Assembly: GCF_003597395.2 (NCBI RefSeq)
Contig: NC_133790.1
Location: forward strand, 26,929,167 to 26,993,166
DNA length: 64,000 nucleotides
Source of the DNA: Chelonoidis abingdonii
Taxonomy: Eukaryota > Chordata > Testudines > Testudinidae
Direction of reading: 5' to 3'
This document shows positions 1 to 9,480 of this stretch, in pieces; within the stretch, counting starts at the first letter, position 1, and each line of letters opens with the position of its first letter. Below the pieces are notes generated by a model. It had not been told where the DNA came from. It ran no database searches and saw only the letters and a program-made list of their open reading frames with translations. Made by a program: the position numbers and the translations under genes.

Positions 1-56
1 CTGAGATGCCTTACCGAACATGATAGGTTTCATATGGAATGGAAGCCAGGGGTAGG

Positions 57-70
57 AAAAAAAAAAAAAA
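57..70. repeat. Poly-A tract
   Basis: Fourteen consecutive A residues. It could be the tail of an old retroposed copy, but nothing recognisable precedes it in the 56 bases available, so it is recorded as a simple repeat only. Confidence 0.9.
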
Positions 71-327
71 GGATCAACCCCGTCACTAGCAGTTTATTGT
101 TTAATTATTAGTTGAAATGTTTTTAAAAGTATTGCCTGCTCCAAAACCCTACCATTACTTAGATACACAAATTAAACCGATATCCAAGTACCAGCGCTTT
201 AAACACAATACAGCCTTAATCAACAACATAAGAGATGGCTGGGGTGGGGAAGGGGAGAAAAAGGAAAATATGTCATGGATTATCTTTTCCCCCTTCCACC
301 CCCCAAACATTTTCAGGTTTCCCCCCA

Positions 328-537
328 AATTGAAATTTAACATTGTCAAATTAAATTCAAAATTTGATTTAAAGCAAGAGAACTTTTTTACAAAATATTT
401 GCAATTTCCTTCCTCCCTTCCCCAGTGATTTTAGCCAGCACTATCATTGGGGAAGGGAGGAAAGAAATTGCAAATATTTTGTAAAAAAGTTCCCTTGCTT
501 TAAATCAAATTTTGAATTTAATTTCATCCAAATTTCA
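328..537. repeat. Large near-perfect inverted repeat (hairpin)
   Basis: Two arms of about 95-100 bases (about 328-428 and 444-537) are reverse complements with few mismatches, separated by a 15-base loop (429-443). The inner parts pair almost completely, including CTTCCCCAGTGA against TCATTGGGGAAG. The outer 20 bases pair less well. The right arm runs into an AT-rich repeat whose end is TTTCAACCAGCTCTG at 551-565, so the hairpin may be the fold-back terminus of that mobile element. Short open frames on both strands here follow from the palindrome and are not genes. Confidence 0.9.
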
Positions 538-540
538 AAA

Positions 541-860
541 TTCAGAAGAGTTTCAACCAGCTCTGGAGTTGGCTGGAAAACAAAAGTTGCAAAAAACATC
601 CATAGTTCCCCCCAAAAAGCCAAAAAAGAAAACTGAAGTGAAATTCCATTGTAAGTTGAAATGAAACAAAAGATTCCATTTTATTTGGAAATGGAAATTC
701 AAAACAAGTTGTTGTTCTAAATTTTCATGTCAGAAAATTGTCAATTTTGATATTTTCCCACTTCCCTGTAGAAAAATATGGAGTTTGGGGGTGAAAAAAA
801 ACAACCACTATTTTCAAAGGGAATTTTGGTTTTTTGTGAGAAAAAAGTCTGACTAGTCTT
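541..860. mobile_element. AT-rich MITE-like repeat, one or two adjoining copies
   Basis: The sequence is rich in GAAAAT and TTTCAA motifs, and the end motif TTTCAACCAGCTCTG at 551-565 recurs near 44.98, 62.85 and 40.17 kb. A second unit seems to start at about 577 with TTGGCTGGAAAAC. No transposase frame is present. It most resembles the AT-rich non-autonomous DNA elements common in turtle genomes. The outer boundaries are uncertain. Confidence 0.5.
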
Positions 861-3063
861 AATAATAGGTAACAGTGTGACTTAACAGCTGACACACCCA
901 CCTCCTGCCCCTTTGTGGCTAGGTGTGGCAGGGTCTCCTTTTGCATCCTCTGCTGACAGCCACTTTGGCCTCGTGGGGGTCTTTGTAACTTGGCCTTCTG
1001 TCTGGACCACATATAGTTCCAGACATGTCAACTCTCACTCATTAGCATCCTACCTCACTCACACACGTTCCTAAGCTGCTTCTCACCCATTTTGAGCAAG
1101 CATATAAAGATTTAAAATATTGTTACTCAGGCATGGAAAGAGACAACAATGCATCCGGGGCCCTCAGAGAAGGGGCTTAGAGCTTGGAAAGCTGCTTTCC
1201 AAGCTTGTGTAGTTTGGTAACCATGGGGACTACAGGCCTGCATTCTATATGTGCATGAGAGAAGGCAGGAGACTACACACTTGTTTTGGTTTGTGTGGAT
1301 ATGAGTAAAAAAAAATATGAGCTCTCCCAAAAAACAAGCAGCGCTTGATCAAAAGTTTGCAGGCTTTGCAAAATACAGTTCAAAGTGTAAACTACACTCC
1401 ACAAATTCATGGCCCTTCGTTGCCCCAGTAGCAAGCTTTTTATTTTTTTTTTTAAAAAAAAATGTATCCTGTGTCACCAGGAGCCATCCTGTGACCATCA
1501 AGAAGAAAAAGATGTAACTCATCATCTGGAAAGTGAAATACACCACACAAATAGAGCAGTGTCTTCACAACCACAAATTCCTTTTGTCCTTGCGGCGAAT
1601 CCCTCCCTGATTATGTAAGTCCAATATGTTTAATAATTAGGATTATTGTTATGAATTATAATTATCATTAACCCTCTTCAGGACACCGGAGTTCTCCAGC
1701 AGTAATTTGTTTGGTGACTCTTTTCTTTTTAGTAGTAGTGCAATAATTTATTCCTAGTACTTTGTCAGAAAGTCTGGTTGCAACGTTTTCAGCAAGTTTT
1801 GATTAATTCATAAAAAGAATTTTCTGTTGGGTCCAAGGTTTTCTGTTTTCTTTATAGTTTTTCATGCGTCCTGATGAAGGTTAAATAATTACTTAACTGA
1901 TGGCTTTATCCAGGATTATTAAAATATAGTACGTAACATATACAAAGTTATACAGACACAAACTTACAATCCTTATTTCACAAAAATCCACTCACTACTT
2001 GTATCATGTTACTAACATACATGCTCATGAGAATCTGGTTATACCATATGAATGTCTTTCAATTGTCTATTAATTTCCCATTTATACATTTAACTTTGAT
2101 AAAATATTCATTTTTTGTTTTGTTTTTAGCAATGACCTAACACACCAACTAAAAAGTCTCACTTTTTGGCCTTGAACCTCTCTTTGGGGCCATAAATCTC
2201 ATTCTTTGGGGCAGCAACCCTTGGTATCTCTATAGCTCATAAGCCAGAAGTCCAACCAAAAAAAAAAGCAATCCAGTCTTACTCGGGGCATTCAGTCCAA
2301 CTCTAGACTCACTAGTCTCTACCCTGGCTATCAGGAAGTTTCAATAGCCCTAACCCCTTGGCAGGGGGTTTCTGCTCTACCTTCCTCAACAGGCTAGTGG
2401 GGGAACCTAGGGCCCCCCTCTCCACAGGGTGCTGGTCCAGGACCTCTTTAATAAGCAGTAAAGCCTGACTATCCAGACCTCTTACTGCATCCCTCAGCCA
2501 CTTCCTACCATGCTCTAAGGCCTTTCTTTTCCCACAGCCTCTTCACAAGCTCCCAGTGGATCAGCTGCTGTCTCTCCCTCCCAAGCTCACTGCAGAGCTT
2601 AGCACTTTCTGCCCCCCAGGCAGCAGTACTGCAGGAGAGTTTTCTATTCTCCCCTCGTAGTAGGAGCCATCCTACTCCCCTGCAGAGACTCCTGGGCAGA
2701 CTTCCTTCCCCCAGCTTTCCTTCACATCTACTTGGGCTCCCCATGGCAGGCCTGTCTACCTTCCACCAGGGCGGCTGTCCAGTTCCTGGATCCCAACAGG
2801 ACCAGGGAAGCTGTCTACCAGCAGACCAACTCCAGACAGTGATACTAGCCATACTCCTCTCACTAAGGGCCAGCTAGCCATCAATTCTCCTTCCTGGTCA
2901 GCCCCTGCCTGAGCTAGCTTCAGCCTTTCCAGTGCCTCTATCCAGGCTTAACGCCTACTGCAGGTGTAATAAGACAGGCTGAATGAGCTCACCCCTTCTG
3001 GTGCAGTGTGGAATGGGTACACTCCAACCCCAGTAACACAGCATTACATTTTGAAAACCCCTT
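861..3063. other. Gene-free stretch, no recognised element
   Basis: There is no convincing coding frame; the longest, 115 codons on the minus strand at 2505-2852, has no recognisable protein features and lies in compositionally mixed DNA. Short A and T runs occur at 1309-1317 and 1439-1461. The 2160-3000 stretch is richer in CCT and CAG words and may hold an unrecognised old repeat. Confidence 0.6.
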
Positions 3064-3160
3064 GGGGCAGATTCTTAGCTGGTGCCAATTGCTATATTTC
3101 TATTGAAGTCAATGGAGTCAGACTTGATCTTGGTATACAAGCTTAGTGGCATAAGGTGAA
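3064..3160. repeat. Short foldback repeat, TGAAGTCAATGG family
   Basis: It begins GGGGCAGATTCTTAGCTGGTG and contains TTGAAGTCAATGGAG, the signature shared with copies at 9.1, 17.7, 18.7, 19.2, 29.0, 32.2, 58.2 and 61.05 kb. Only the left half is well kept. It carries no coding capacity. The members look like short palindromic MITEs; the family name is unknown to me. Confidence 0.45.
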
Positions 3161-3717
3161 ATTCACCTCAGCACAAAAGTCCCTCATCATCAGTTAAACG
3201 CTTTGGGCTTCGTAGGGAGCATTTGTTTCTTTGTTTAACTTTGCCTTCAGCTGGTGATTTTACTAAGGATAACTGATATTTCCAATCTGGAGGAGGTTCC
3301 ATACCTGATAATATCAATTTCATAGCACCACGGGTCAAATCTGGGGCTGAAGCCACTTTGCCATCAGTGCTTCTTTAAACGATGCTCCTTAAAAGCAGCT
3401 CTCCTAATTAAGCTGATGTATGCTCTCAGGCACCATAAATCAGGAGGTACTAAGTAATGGCTTTTACAGTGAGGGAATTTGAAGAGTAGGAAGTAACCAG
3501 AGGAGCCCCAGCTAAAGTTCTGCTGAGGTAATTCAGTTAAAATCAGCTTGCCTGTATCTCATTTTAAAATGGCTATGTATTCATATATTTATTGCAAAGT
3601 ACATCACCGGCCATTTTAATACAAAGCAATGGAGATGCAGTGATTTGAGACATCAGATTCCCATCCCTCCATCCCACATTACAGCTGTTTAAGAATGCTA
3701 ATAATGGTGCAACTACA

Positions 3718-4359
3718 TTGCAAACAGGTGCAGTATATTCTATCCTGCACAGCTGTCACTGTCATGCGATATCTCAGCTGGAGGGGGAAAAGCTCTTCCA
3801 AAGGGGGTGGAGAGATGATGGGCCCTTGGCAGCTCTATTCCCTTTCCTCCCACCAGTGATACTCCAGTTTGACTTGCTGCAGGTTTTTGGAAGGAGATTC
3901 AAGTGGCTGTCTGACCTGGGTGTTTCAGTTCCTTGCTCACAATCATCTTTCAGATGGCTGAACTCAAACCAGAACAGTGGAATGAGCTATTCTAAGGCAG
4001 TGGGGACAGCTGTAAGAATTAGGCCTCTGTGTATGAATTCCGATGCACAATCTGCCTCCCTATACGCATCTTACGTGGGTAGCCCTTTAGTGTTGGTAAA
4101 AGCTGTTGGGGTCCTGGTCGCTCACAGGTATAGTCTAGCCAGCATCAATGTAGCTGCCTCCCAGTCTGTCCTCACAATGTTACTGAAGCCTGACCTGGAG
4201 CCAAATGAAAGGCACTCTCTGCTGAGGCAGCCACAGAAGGGTCTGGTGGTGAGGAGTGGGTTTTGTGATGTGGACACCTGTTCAGCAATAGCTAGACTCA
4301 GACCCTACTGGTCCCATTTTAAGTCTCCTTCTCTGCTAAACAGAAGGGTTTGGAGCTGA
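3718..4359 (+). other. Longest open reading frame (213 codons), probably not a gene
   Basis: The frame is open for 213 codons from an ATG. The translation shows no domain, signal peptide, membrane segment or known motif that I recognise. No convincing splice context, poly-A signal or promoter was found, and its stop lies just outside an unknown repeat arm beginning near 4372. A chance frame of this length is somewhat longer than expected in 64 kb of DNA but not remarkable. It is listed because it is the longest open frame. A degraded mobile-element frame is the main alternative. Confidence 0.2.
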
Positions 4360-4528
4360 CCTGCAGCTGGTGCTTTCAAACCCAAGTGGAAGTTAGCCAC
4401 CTCCTTAACACTCAGAGGGGTAGCCGTGTTAGTCTGGATCTGTAAAAGCAGCAGAGAATCCTGTGGCACCTTATAGACTAACAGACATTTTGGAGCATGA
4501 GCTTTCGTGGGTGAATACCCACTTCGTC

Positions 4529-4536
4529 NNNNNNNN
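4529..4536. other. Assembly gap (8 N)
   Basis: Eight undetermined bases sit just inside the left arm of the inverted pair, next to the GACGA core. The position fits a sequencing or assembly failure at a hairpin. The true length of the missing sequence is unknown. Confidence 0.95.
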
Positions 4537-4576
4537 ACCAACCCAGTTATTTTTGTTTGTTTCATTTACAGGTCAT

Positions 4577-4615
4577 CTGACGAAGTGGGTATTCACCCAC
4601 GAAAGCTCATGCTCC
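4577..4615 (+). ncRNA. Hammerhead-ribozyme-like core in a Penelope-like copy
   Basis: In order: CTGACGA (4577-4583, matching the conserved CUGANGA box), one extra A, a 6-bp stem GTGGGT/ACCCAC with loop ATTC (4585-4600), GAAA (4601-4604), then a minimal third stem AGC-TCAT-GCT ending at C4614, the expected cleavage position. Small hammerhead variants with very short stem III are known from Penelope-like retroelements and act as dimers. Against activity here, no stem I pairing is visible between the flanks and an extra A follows the first box. It is probably a relic rather than a working ribozyme. Confidence 0.5.
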
Positions 4616-4916
4616 AAAATGTCTGTTAGTCTATAAGGTGCCACAGGATTCTCTGCTGCTTCTTAACACTATCGCCTTCCAATAGCACAGTGACCCCTGA
4701 GAGGGACATTCAGTCAGCGATTGGTCAGATGGAACAACACTACTTTCCACAGCAAGATCTTACTTCCTGTGGAGTGTTGGCCTTTCCAAAGAATGATCCA
4801 GGCCAAACCTAATTAGGTTGTGAGAGCTAATAGGCTCATAGTAAACTAGGTAACCTATCATAGATAGTAAATGTAGTTTACATAATAAAAATAGTAATCT
4901 ATCTGCCTGAGGTACT

Positions 4917-5048
4917 TATATAGCCCCATTTCCATAGTATTTGAGCACCTCACAATCTCTGAGACAGATTTATTCACACAATGCCCCTGTGAGGTAGGGC
5001 AGTGTTGTTATCCCTATTGTGAAGATGGGAAACCAAGGCACACAGGGT
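4917..5048 (+). mobile_element. MIR-type SINE, first half
   Basis: It contains the classic MIR order: GAGCACCTCACAATCT, then CCTGTGAGGTAGGGCAG, then TATCCCTATTGTGAAGATGG and AAGGCACACAGG. It stops at about 5048 and resumes at about 5378, so it was split by later insertions. MIRs are ancient tRNA-derived SINEs shared across amniotes; this copy is strongly diverged. Confidence 0.75.
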
Positions 5049-5092
5049 ACTACACTGCAAAACAAAACAACACAACCCAACCCATCGAGTTC

Positions 5093-5245
5093 AGGATAGA
5101 ATATCAGGGCTGGAAGAGACCTGAGGAGGTCATTTAGTCCAACCCATTGCTCAAAGTAGGGCTAATCCCCAACTAGTCCCTTGAAGGATTGAGCTCACAA
5201 CCCTCAGTTTAGAAGGCCAATGTTCAAACCACTGAGCTATCCCTC
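5093..5245 (-). mobile_element. Cry-type tRNA-derived SINE
   Basis: Read on the minus strand, the head starts GAGGGATAGCTCAGTGGTTT, a tRNA-like A box, and has a B-box-like GTTGTGAGCTCAATCC about 40 bases later. The body ends in a CR1-type tail that includes GACCTCCTCAGGTCTCTTCC and CCCTGATATTCTATCC. A tRNA-derived head joined to a CR1 3' tail is the hallmark of the tortoise Cry I SINE, which depends on CR1 machinery to move. It is nested in a MIR. No clear target duplication was found. This is one of the main pieces of evidence for a turtle source. Confidence 0.75.
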
Positions 5246-5278
5246 ATTTAACTAGTATCCCTGGAGCTCAAAATAGCA

Positions 5279-5350
5279 GTGCAGTGTCCCTCTCAGAGGT
5301 TTCTATGCTATTGGAAGGTGATAATGGTAATGTGGTGGCTAAATTTCAAG
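5279..5350 (+). repeat. Unknown repeat, right inverted copy
   Basis: This matches the reverse complement of the 4372-4715 copy (see there). It lies between the Cry-type SINE and the second half of the MIR, so it arrived in the MIR after the MIR had inserted. Confidence 0.45.
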
Positions 5351-5377
5351 GGCGAAGGAGATTGGCACTGTAGACAT

Positions 5378-5505
5378 ACACAGAGAGACTAACTGACTTG
5401 CCCAAGGTCACATTGGAAGTCTGTTGCAAAGCAGGGAATGGCACGCCTATTTCCCAAAGCTTAAACTTGCACTCTCACCACTAGACCATACTTCCTTTCC
5501 CCTAG
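5378..5505 (+). mobile_element. MIR-type SINE, second half
   Basis: It continues the MIR from 5048: GACTTGCCCAAGGTCACA, then GCAGGGAATGGCA, then ACTAGACCATACTTCC. Together the two halves make an almost full-length MIR interrupted by about 330 bases. Confidence 0.75.
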
Positions 5506-7424
5506 GTTGCTGACCCATGATGATAACAATAAGGTGTGAACTGAAGGGCTCTTGTTAAGGAGAGAAGTGGGGAATACCAGCGCAAGACTATGAAAGATAC
5601 AGTGCCCATGGAGGCTATAGGTGGCATTACTTTTATTCAGTTCTATTTGTTTATGGGCCTTACTGTAGCATTTGACTGGCTGTGGGAACCTGGGATGAGA
5701 CGGTCTAAAAGAGGAGGGAAGAGACCTTTTCACTTCAATTTATTTCTTTACAATTAAAACCTTTAGATAAAAGAAAAACACAGTTAGAGGCTGGTTATTT
5801 CCCCAGCTGCACACAAGTTAGTGATTACCAGTGCCACAGAAGTGACCTCCCCTCCCAAACTGCTCCCTACATATGGAACGCAGAAGACTTCATCCCTCTG
5901 TCAGACCCCCACCCCAGACCAATCCAATTACCTTATTTGGGTACAAGTAGCTTAATTGTATACCAGTTTTTTCTTCTCACTCTTCCCCACCTCCTGCCAG
6001 TCGGGCTATCTGCTTAAGTGCCAACTGCTTTTACCTGGAATCCTTGAGTCAAGAAGGCAGCAGGACAGTATACAACAGCCCAGCTGCAGGAATAGCCTGG
6101 TAGAGAGAGACTCAGGAGGACAGGCATGGTGCAGAAGGAAAATTTACAATCACAGGCCTGGGCCTCCTTCTTATTACATTTTACACAGATCAAACTAGAT
6201 TGAGTTACAGCTGAGTTCCCATCTGCTTTACCGGTGCTGTTTCCAGACCCGAGGATTGCAGGGTTAGTCATGGAGATGTCTGCTACAGCTGTTGATAAAC
6301 AGAGATTTATAAAAAGAGCAGGAGATATATCATATTCTCAGAATGGGATTTAGATGTCCCAGCTCAATCCAGGATTAAAGAAGCCTAGCTAGCTTTTCCC
6401 CAGCCCCATGGATATGTAATATTAATGAAATCCAATGAATCTCTTTGTTATGCTGAATAATTCAGGCATTTTTGTGTGTGTTAGTCTGCTACACGTTTGC
6501 CCTGTGCCATCGTTTGTATTGGTATAAAGTAAGTGTTATTCCCTGTTGTTCTGGTTTGATAATTCTTTGTTCCCATAGAGCAATTGTGAATGGGTCCCTC
6601 TGAGATTAACTCCTCTGAGATTTAGCCCAGGTAAGTGAAGGTGACCATTTCTTTTTTTTAAAAGATGGATTAATTTCAAGAAAAAGCCAAAGCTTGCTCA
6701 GGAGGTTGGAAGAGGAAACAGAACCTTCTTGCATCTCTACTTGAGTACAGATTGAAGCTCACCCAAGTAGGTAATTATTGATAGTCTTCTCATATAATGG
6801 CTGTTTTTTTCCTTGAATGAAATAAGTTGATGGGTTTTGGTCCAGGTTTCTAGTCAACAGTTGTCCACATCCCGGCACTACCTATAACTGGAACTCCCAG
6901 CTGAAGGGACCTGTTCTGATGTGACTGAGTTCTCAGTTTTGAAGACCCAGTGGGTTCATTCAGGATGTTTGGACCTGCTCTGTATACGTAAGTATCCAAA
7001 GACCTTGGTGCTCACTCAAAACAAACTCGAACTCCAAATCTTCTGAAATTCATCCATTAACATAAGGAAATGAGATATGGTCCCACGCTAAACTCCCATG
7101 TCCCAAAAGACCCAAACATTGGTATATTCAAGATCCATATCCCACTTTTGCAAATGGGTCCCAGGTTAATAATGGAGTAAACTGAAACTTCAGATCCAAA
7201 TTTGGATGCATTGTGAATGTGAACTTTGCAGTTTGGTACTATTTGTAATAAAGACAAATTATTTCTGGTTCTGTTGGTCCCTGAATAGTCCATGAAATAT
7301 TCAGGGCTCAATTAAAACTGGGAAACAGGAATATCTTACCTGACCATAACATTTTCTCAGTTGTTCGGACAGTATTAACAAGAGAGAAAAGAGTCTGCTC
7401 CAGATTAGACGCCAGGCTGGACCC
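5506..7424. other. Gene-free stretch, no recognised element
   Basis: Only short chance frames occur, the longest being 90 codons. There is no clear repeat signature. A TG-rich spot (TTTTGTGTGTGTTAG, 6471-6485) and several weak purine runs were seen. Confidence 0.6.
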
Positions 7425-7944
7425 CAGAAAAATCTCCTCTAATCACAGACAGGGTTTTGCTGTATTTTATGCAGCACATTGGAACAAAACTGGCTGGGAA
7501 CCATGGCCAATGGGAGCTGCAGGGGTGGTGCCTACAGACTGGGCAGAGTGCAGAGCCGCCTGGCCGCACCTCCGTGTAGGACCTGGAGGGAAAATACACT
7601 ACTGCTTCTGGGAGCTGCTTGAGGTAAGCGCCACCTGGATCCTGAACCCCGACTCCTTCCTGCACCCCAACCCTCTGCCCAAGCCCTGATCCCCCTTCTG
7701 CCCTCCGAACCCCTCAGTCACAGCCCAGAGCACCCTCCTGCACCCCCCGCTGGAGCCCTCACTTCTCCTGACCCACACCCCAACCTGCTGCCCCAGCCTG
7801 GAGCCACCTCCCACAGCCTGAACTCCTCATTTCTGGCCTCACCCCACAGTGTCTCCCCCCACCAATTTCATGAGCATTCATGGCCTGCCATACAATTTCT
7901 ATATCCAGATGTGGCCCTCAGGCCAAAAACTTTGCCCACCCCTG
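7425..7944 (+). mobile_element. hAT-like non-autonomous element, left end missing
   Basis: The right end reads GATGTGGCCCTCAGGCC and closes with TTTGCCCACCCCTG at 7944, the terminal repeat of an abundant turtle hAT family. The interior is C-rich with repeated CTGCACCCC and GAACCCC blocks, and GAGGTAAGCGCCACCTGGA is also typical of the family. The matching left terminal repeat (CAGGGGTGGGCAAA expected) is absent, so the copy is truncated. The reading frames inside are artefacts of low complexity. Confidence 0.7.
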
Positions 7945-9077
7945 CTATACACTCAAGAATACCCCCATACAATGGCCAACTATGTTGCAAATAATCATGG
8001 TAGCTGCTGCAGAGGCAGGACTCCTGGGTTCTTTCACTGATTTGATGTGTACAATACTGAATTGTGTGTTCTGCACTAGGCATGGTTATATGTGGTTCCC
8101 CCATTTCCAATCCATGCTTCCCCCATCAAAATGTACATCCTGGCCTGTTATTGAGCTCCTTTAAATATATATGCCCAAATATTTTTAATTTGGGGGAGGG
8201 AGGGATTGGGAGTGGATGGAAGAAAATAAATTCCCCTTCACGTAATCATCGGAGGAGGACAGTTCTGAACAATGACCAGACCATCCCCGCACCGACGATG
8301 ACAGCAATTTCAGACTTATCACACCCCAGCACTATATTAAGGAACTGAGATTACATTGTTATTCATTAGGGCAACATCTGTTGGGAATCAGCACGGAGCA
8401 GCCCGATGTGATTGCTGAAAAAGCACTGTGACGGGTGCAGGAAGCATCTCCCCCACAGCTTATGGGCCTGTGCCCTTCCTGAGGTATCATGTGGCCTATG
8501 GAAATCAGTGGCATTGAACATTTAGTAAGCAGTCACTCACCTTTGTGCTAAGGGGTGTGTGCTTGAAGTAGAGAGCGAGAGGTGCATTTACCTGGGTTAG
8601 ACCTCAGGGAGGTGTGGGTGTGCAAGGTAAGTTCTGCTTTGTGTTTGGTACTAGCTCAGTTTACCAATGCCTTGCAAATGGGAAACGTCTCTGAGATTTA
8701 CCTTCCACCCCTGAACTCGCCACAAGCCCATCACTGCCTGTCATTGCTGCGGCAAGTCTCTCTGGAGGGTGCTGAGAACCCTGATGGAAAATATTCATTA
8801 ATTGATTCACTGGCACCCACAAACCATCCAGTCCAATTAGTGATAAATAATGTATGCCATTGAATGCTGAGGCTGAGACCTGGCAGGGACAGTATTGATC
8901 CAGGGCAGGGAAGGGAATGGGCAGCTGTTTCCGTAGTTGGAGTTATAGAACCTGAACTAAGGAGTTGATCCTTCCATTAAAAGGAAGGGAGGGCTGGCCA
9001 AACACTAAATGAACAGGTCTGAGGTCTCAGTACCAGCAAACAGCAAAGGGGCAGCCGTATCTTATTCTGTACAGACA
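7945..9077. other. Gene-free stretch with a possible conserved non-coding patch
   Basis: There is no coding signature. AT-rich motifs ATTCATTAATTGATTCAC (8793-8810) and CCAATTAGTGATAAATAATG (8833-8852) contain homeodomain-type TAATTG/ATTAG words. A possible MIR fragment lies near 8005-8050. Nothing else stands out. Confidence 0.5.
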
Positions 9078-9160
9078 GGGCCAAATTCTGTGTTCAAACA
9101 TGCAACTCCCATTGATGTGAAAGGAGCCACCTGCATGCATCCCACTGTAGAATTTAATCT
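9078..9160. repeat. Short foldback repeat, TGAAGTCAATGG family
   Basis: The left end is GGGCCAAATTCTGTG and the right end is the related CAGAATTT-type word in reverse orientation (GTAGAATTTAATC). ACTCCCATTGATGTGAA lies between them. See the clearer copies at 18.7 and 19.2 kb. Confidence 0.4.
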
Positions 9161-9339
9161 GTTGATTGCAGTGGGAGCCATCTGTGTGCATAAGAGGGGA
9201 GGTTGTAGCCCAAAGTACCGTAAGTAATAGCGTAGTTTTAGAGGATGCTGATTTTCAAAGCTCAGCAAATGTGGTCACAGCATGGGCCTACCTTCATAAG
9301 TCAACACCTAGTACGTGGAAAATAAGGACCCAGTCCTGA

Positions 9340-9480
9340 AATCTCACGTGATAACTCCCACGGACGTCAATGGAGGTGGCAGGATTGGATACCTAAATAC
9401 CTTTGAGGATCTGGGCAAAATGCCCCATTGATTTCACTGAGAGCTAGGTGCCTAAATATCTTTAAAGATCTGGGCCTTGG
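9340..9480. repeat. GAGGATCTGGGC repeat, two adjoining units
   Basis: Two units each pair TACCTAAATACC or GCCTAAATATC with CTTTGAGGATCTGGGC or CTTTAAAGATCTGGGC, about 60 bases apart. A third copy lies at 61120-61190, ending TTTTGAGGATCTGGGCC. The family is unknown to me; it is probably an old interspersed repeat. Confidence 0.45.

Larger units (their letters stand above)
4413..4661. mobile_element. Inverted pair of Penelope-like 3' ends around an assembly gap
   Basis: Two copies of one 85-115 base sequence lie tail to tail. The left copy (4413-4528) reads on the minus strand and the right copy (about 4574-4661) on the plus strand. Both contain GTCTGTTAGTCTATAAGGTG and GCCACAGGATTCTCTGCTGC. 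The whole insertion is flanked by a perfect 9-base duplication CTTAACACT (4404-4412 and 4662-4670). I recognise the sequence as an abundant reptile repeat. Assignment to Penelope-like retroelements rests on the hammerhead-like core and the inverted, truncated arrangement. A MITE or SINE identity is the alternative. Confidence 0.6.
4372..4715 (-). repeat. Unknown repeat, left inverted copy, split by an insertion
   Basis: After the Penelope-like insertion (4413-4661) and one copy of its 9-base flanking duplication are set aside, the flanks read through a sequence that is the imperfect reverse complement of 5279-5350. Shared words include GTGTCCCTCTCAG, GCTATTGGAAGG and GTGGCTAA. Identity looks like roughly 70-80 percent by eye. 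The pair could be two old copies of one interspersed family, or terminal inverted repeats of a decayed DNA transposon. Confidence 0.5.

Noticed and set aside
117..428. 103-codon frame at the left edge
   Set aside because: Its second half is one arm of the large hairpin and the base composition is low complexity.
5193..5245. tRNA gene on the minus strand
   Set aside because: The tRNA-like head belongs to a SINE: it is fused to a CR1-type tail and the stems are degraded.
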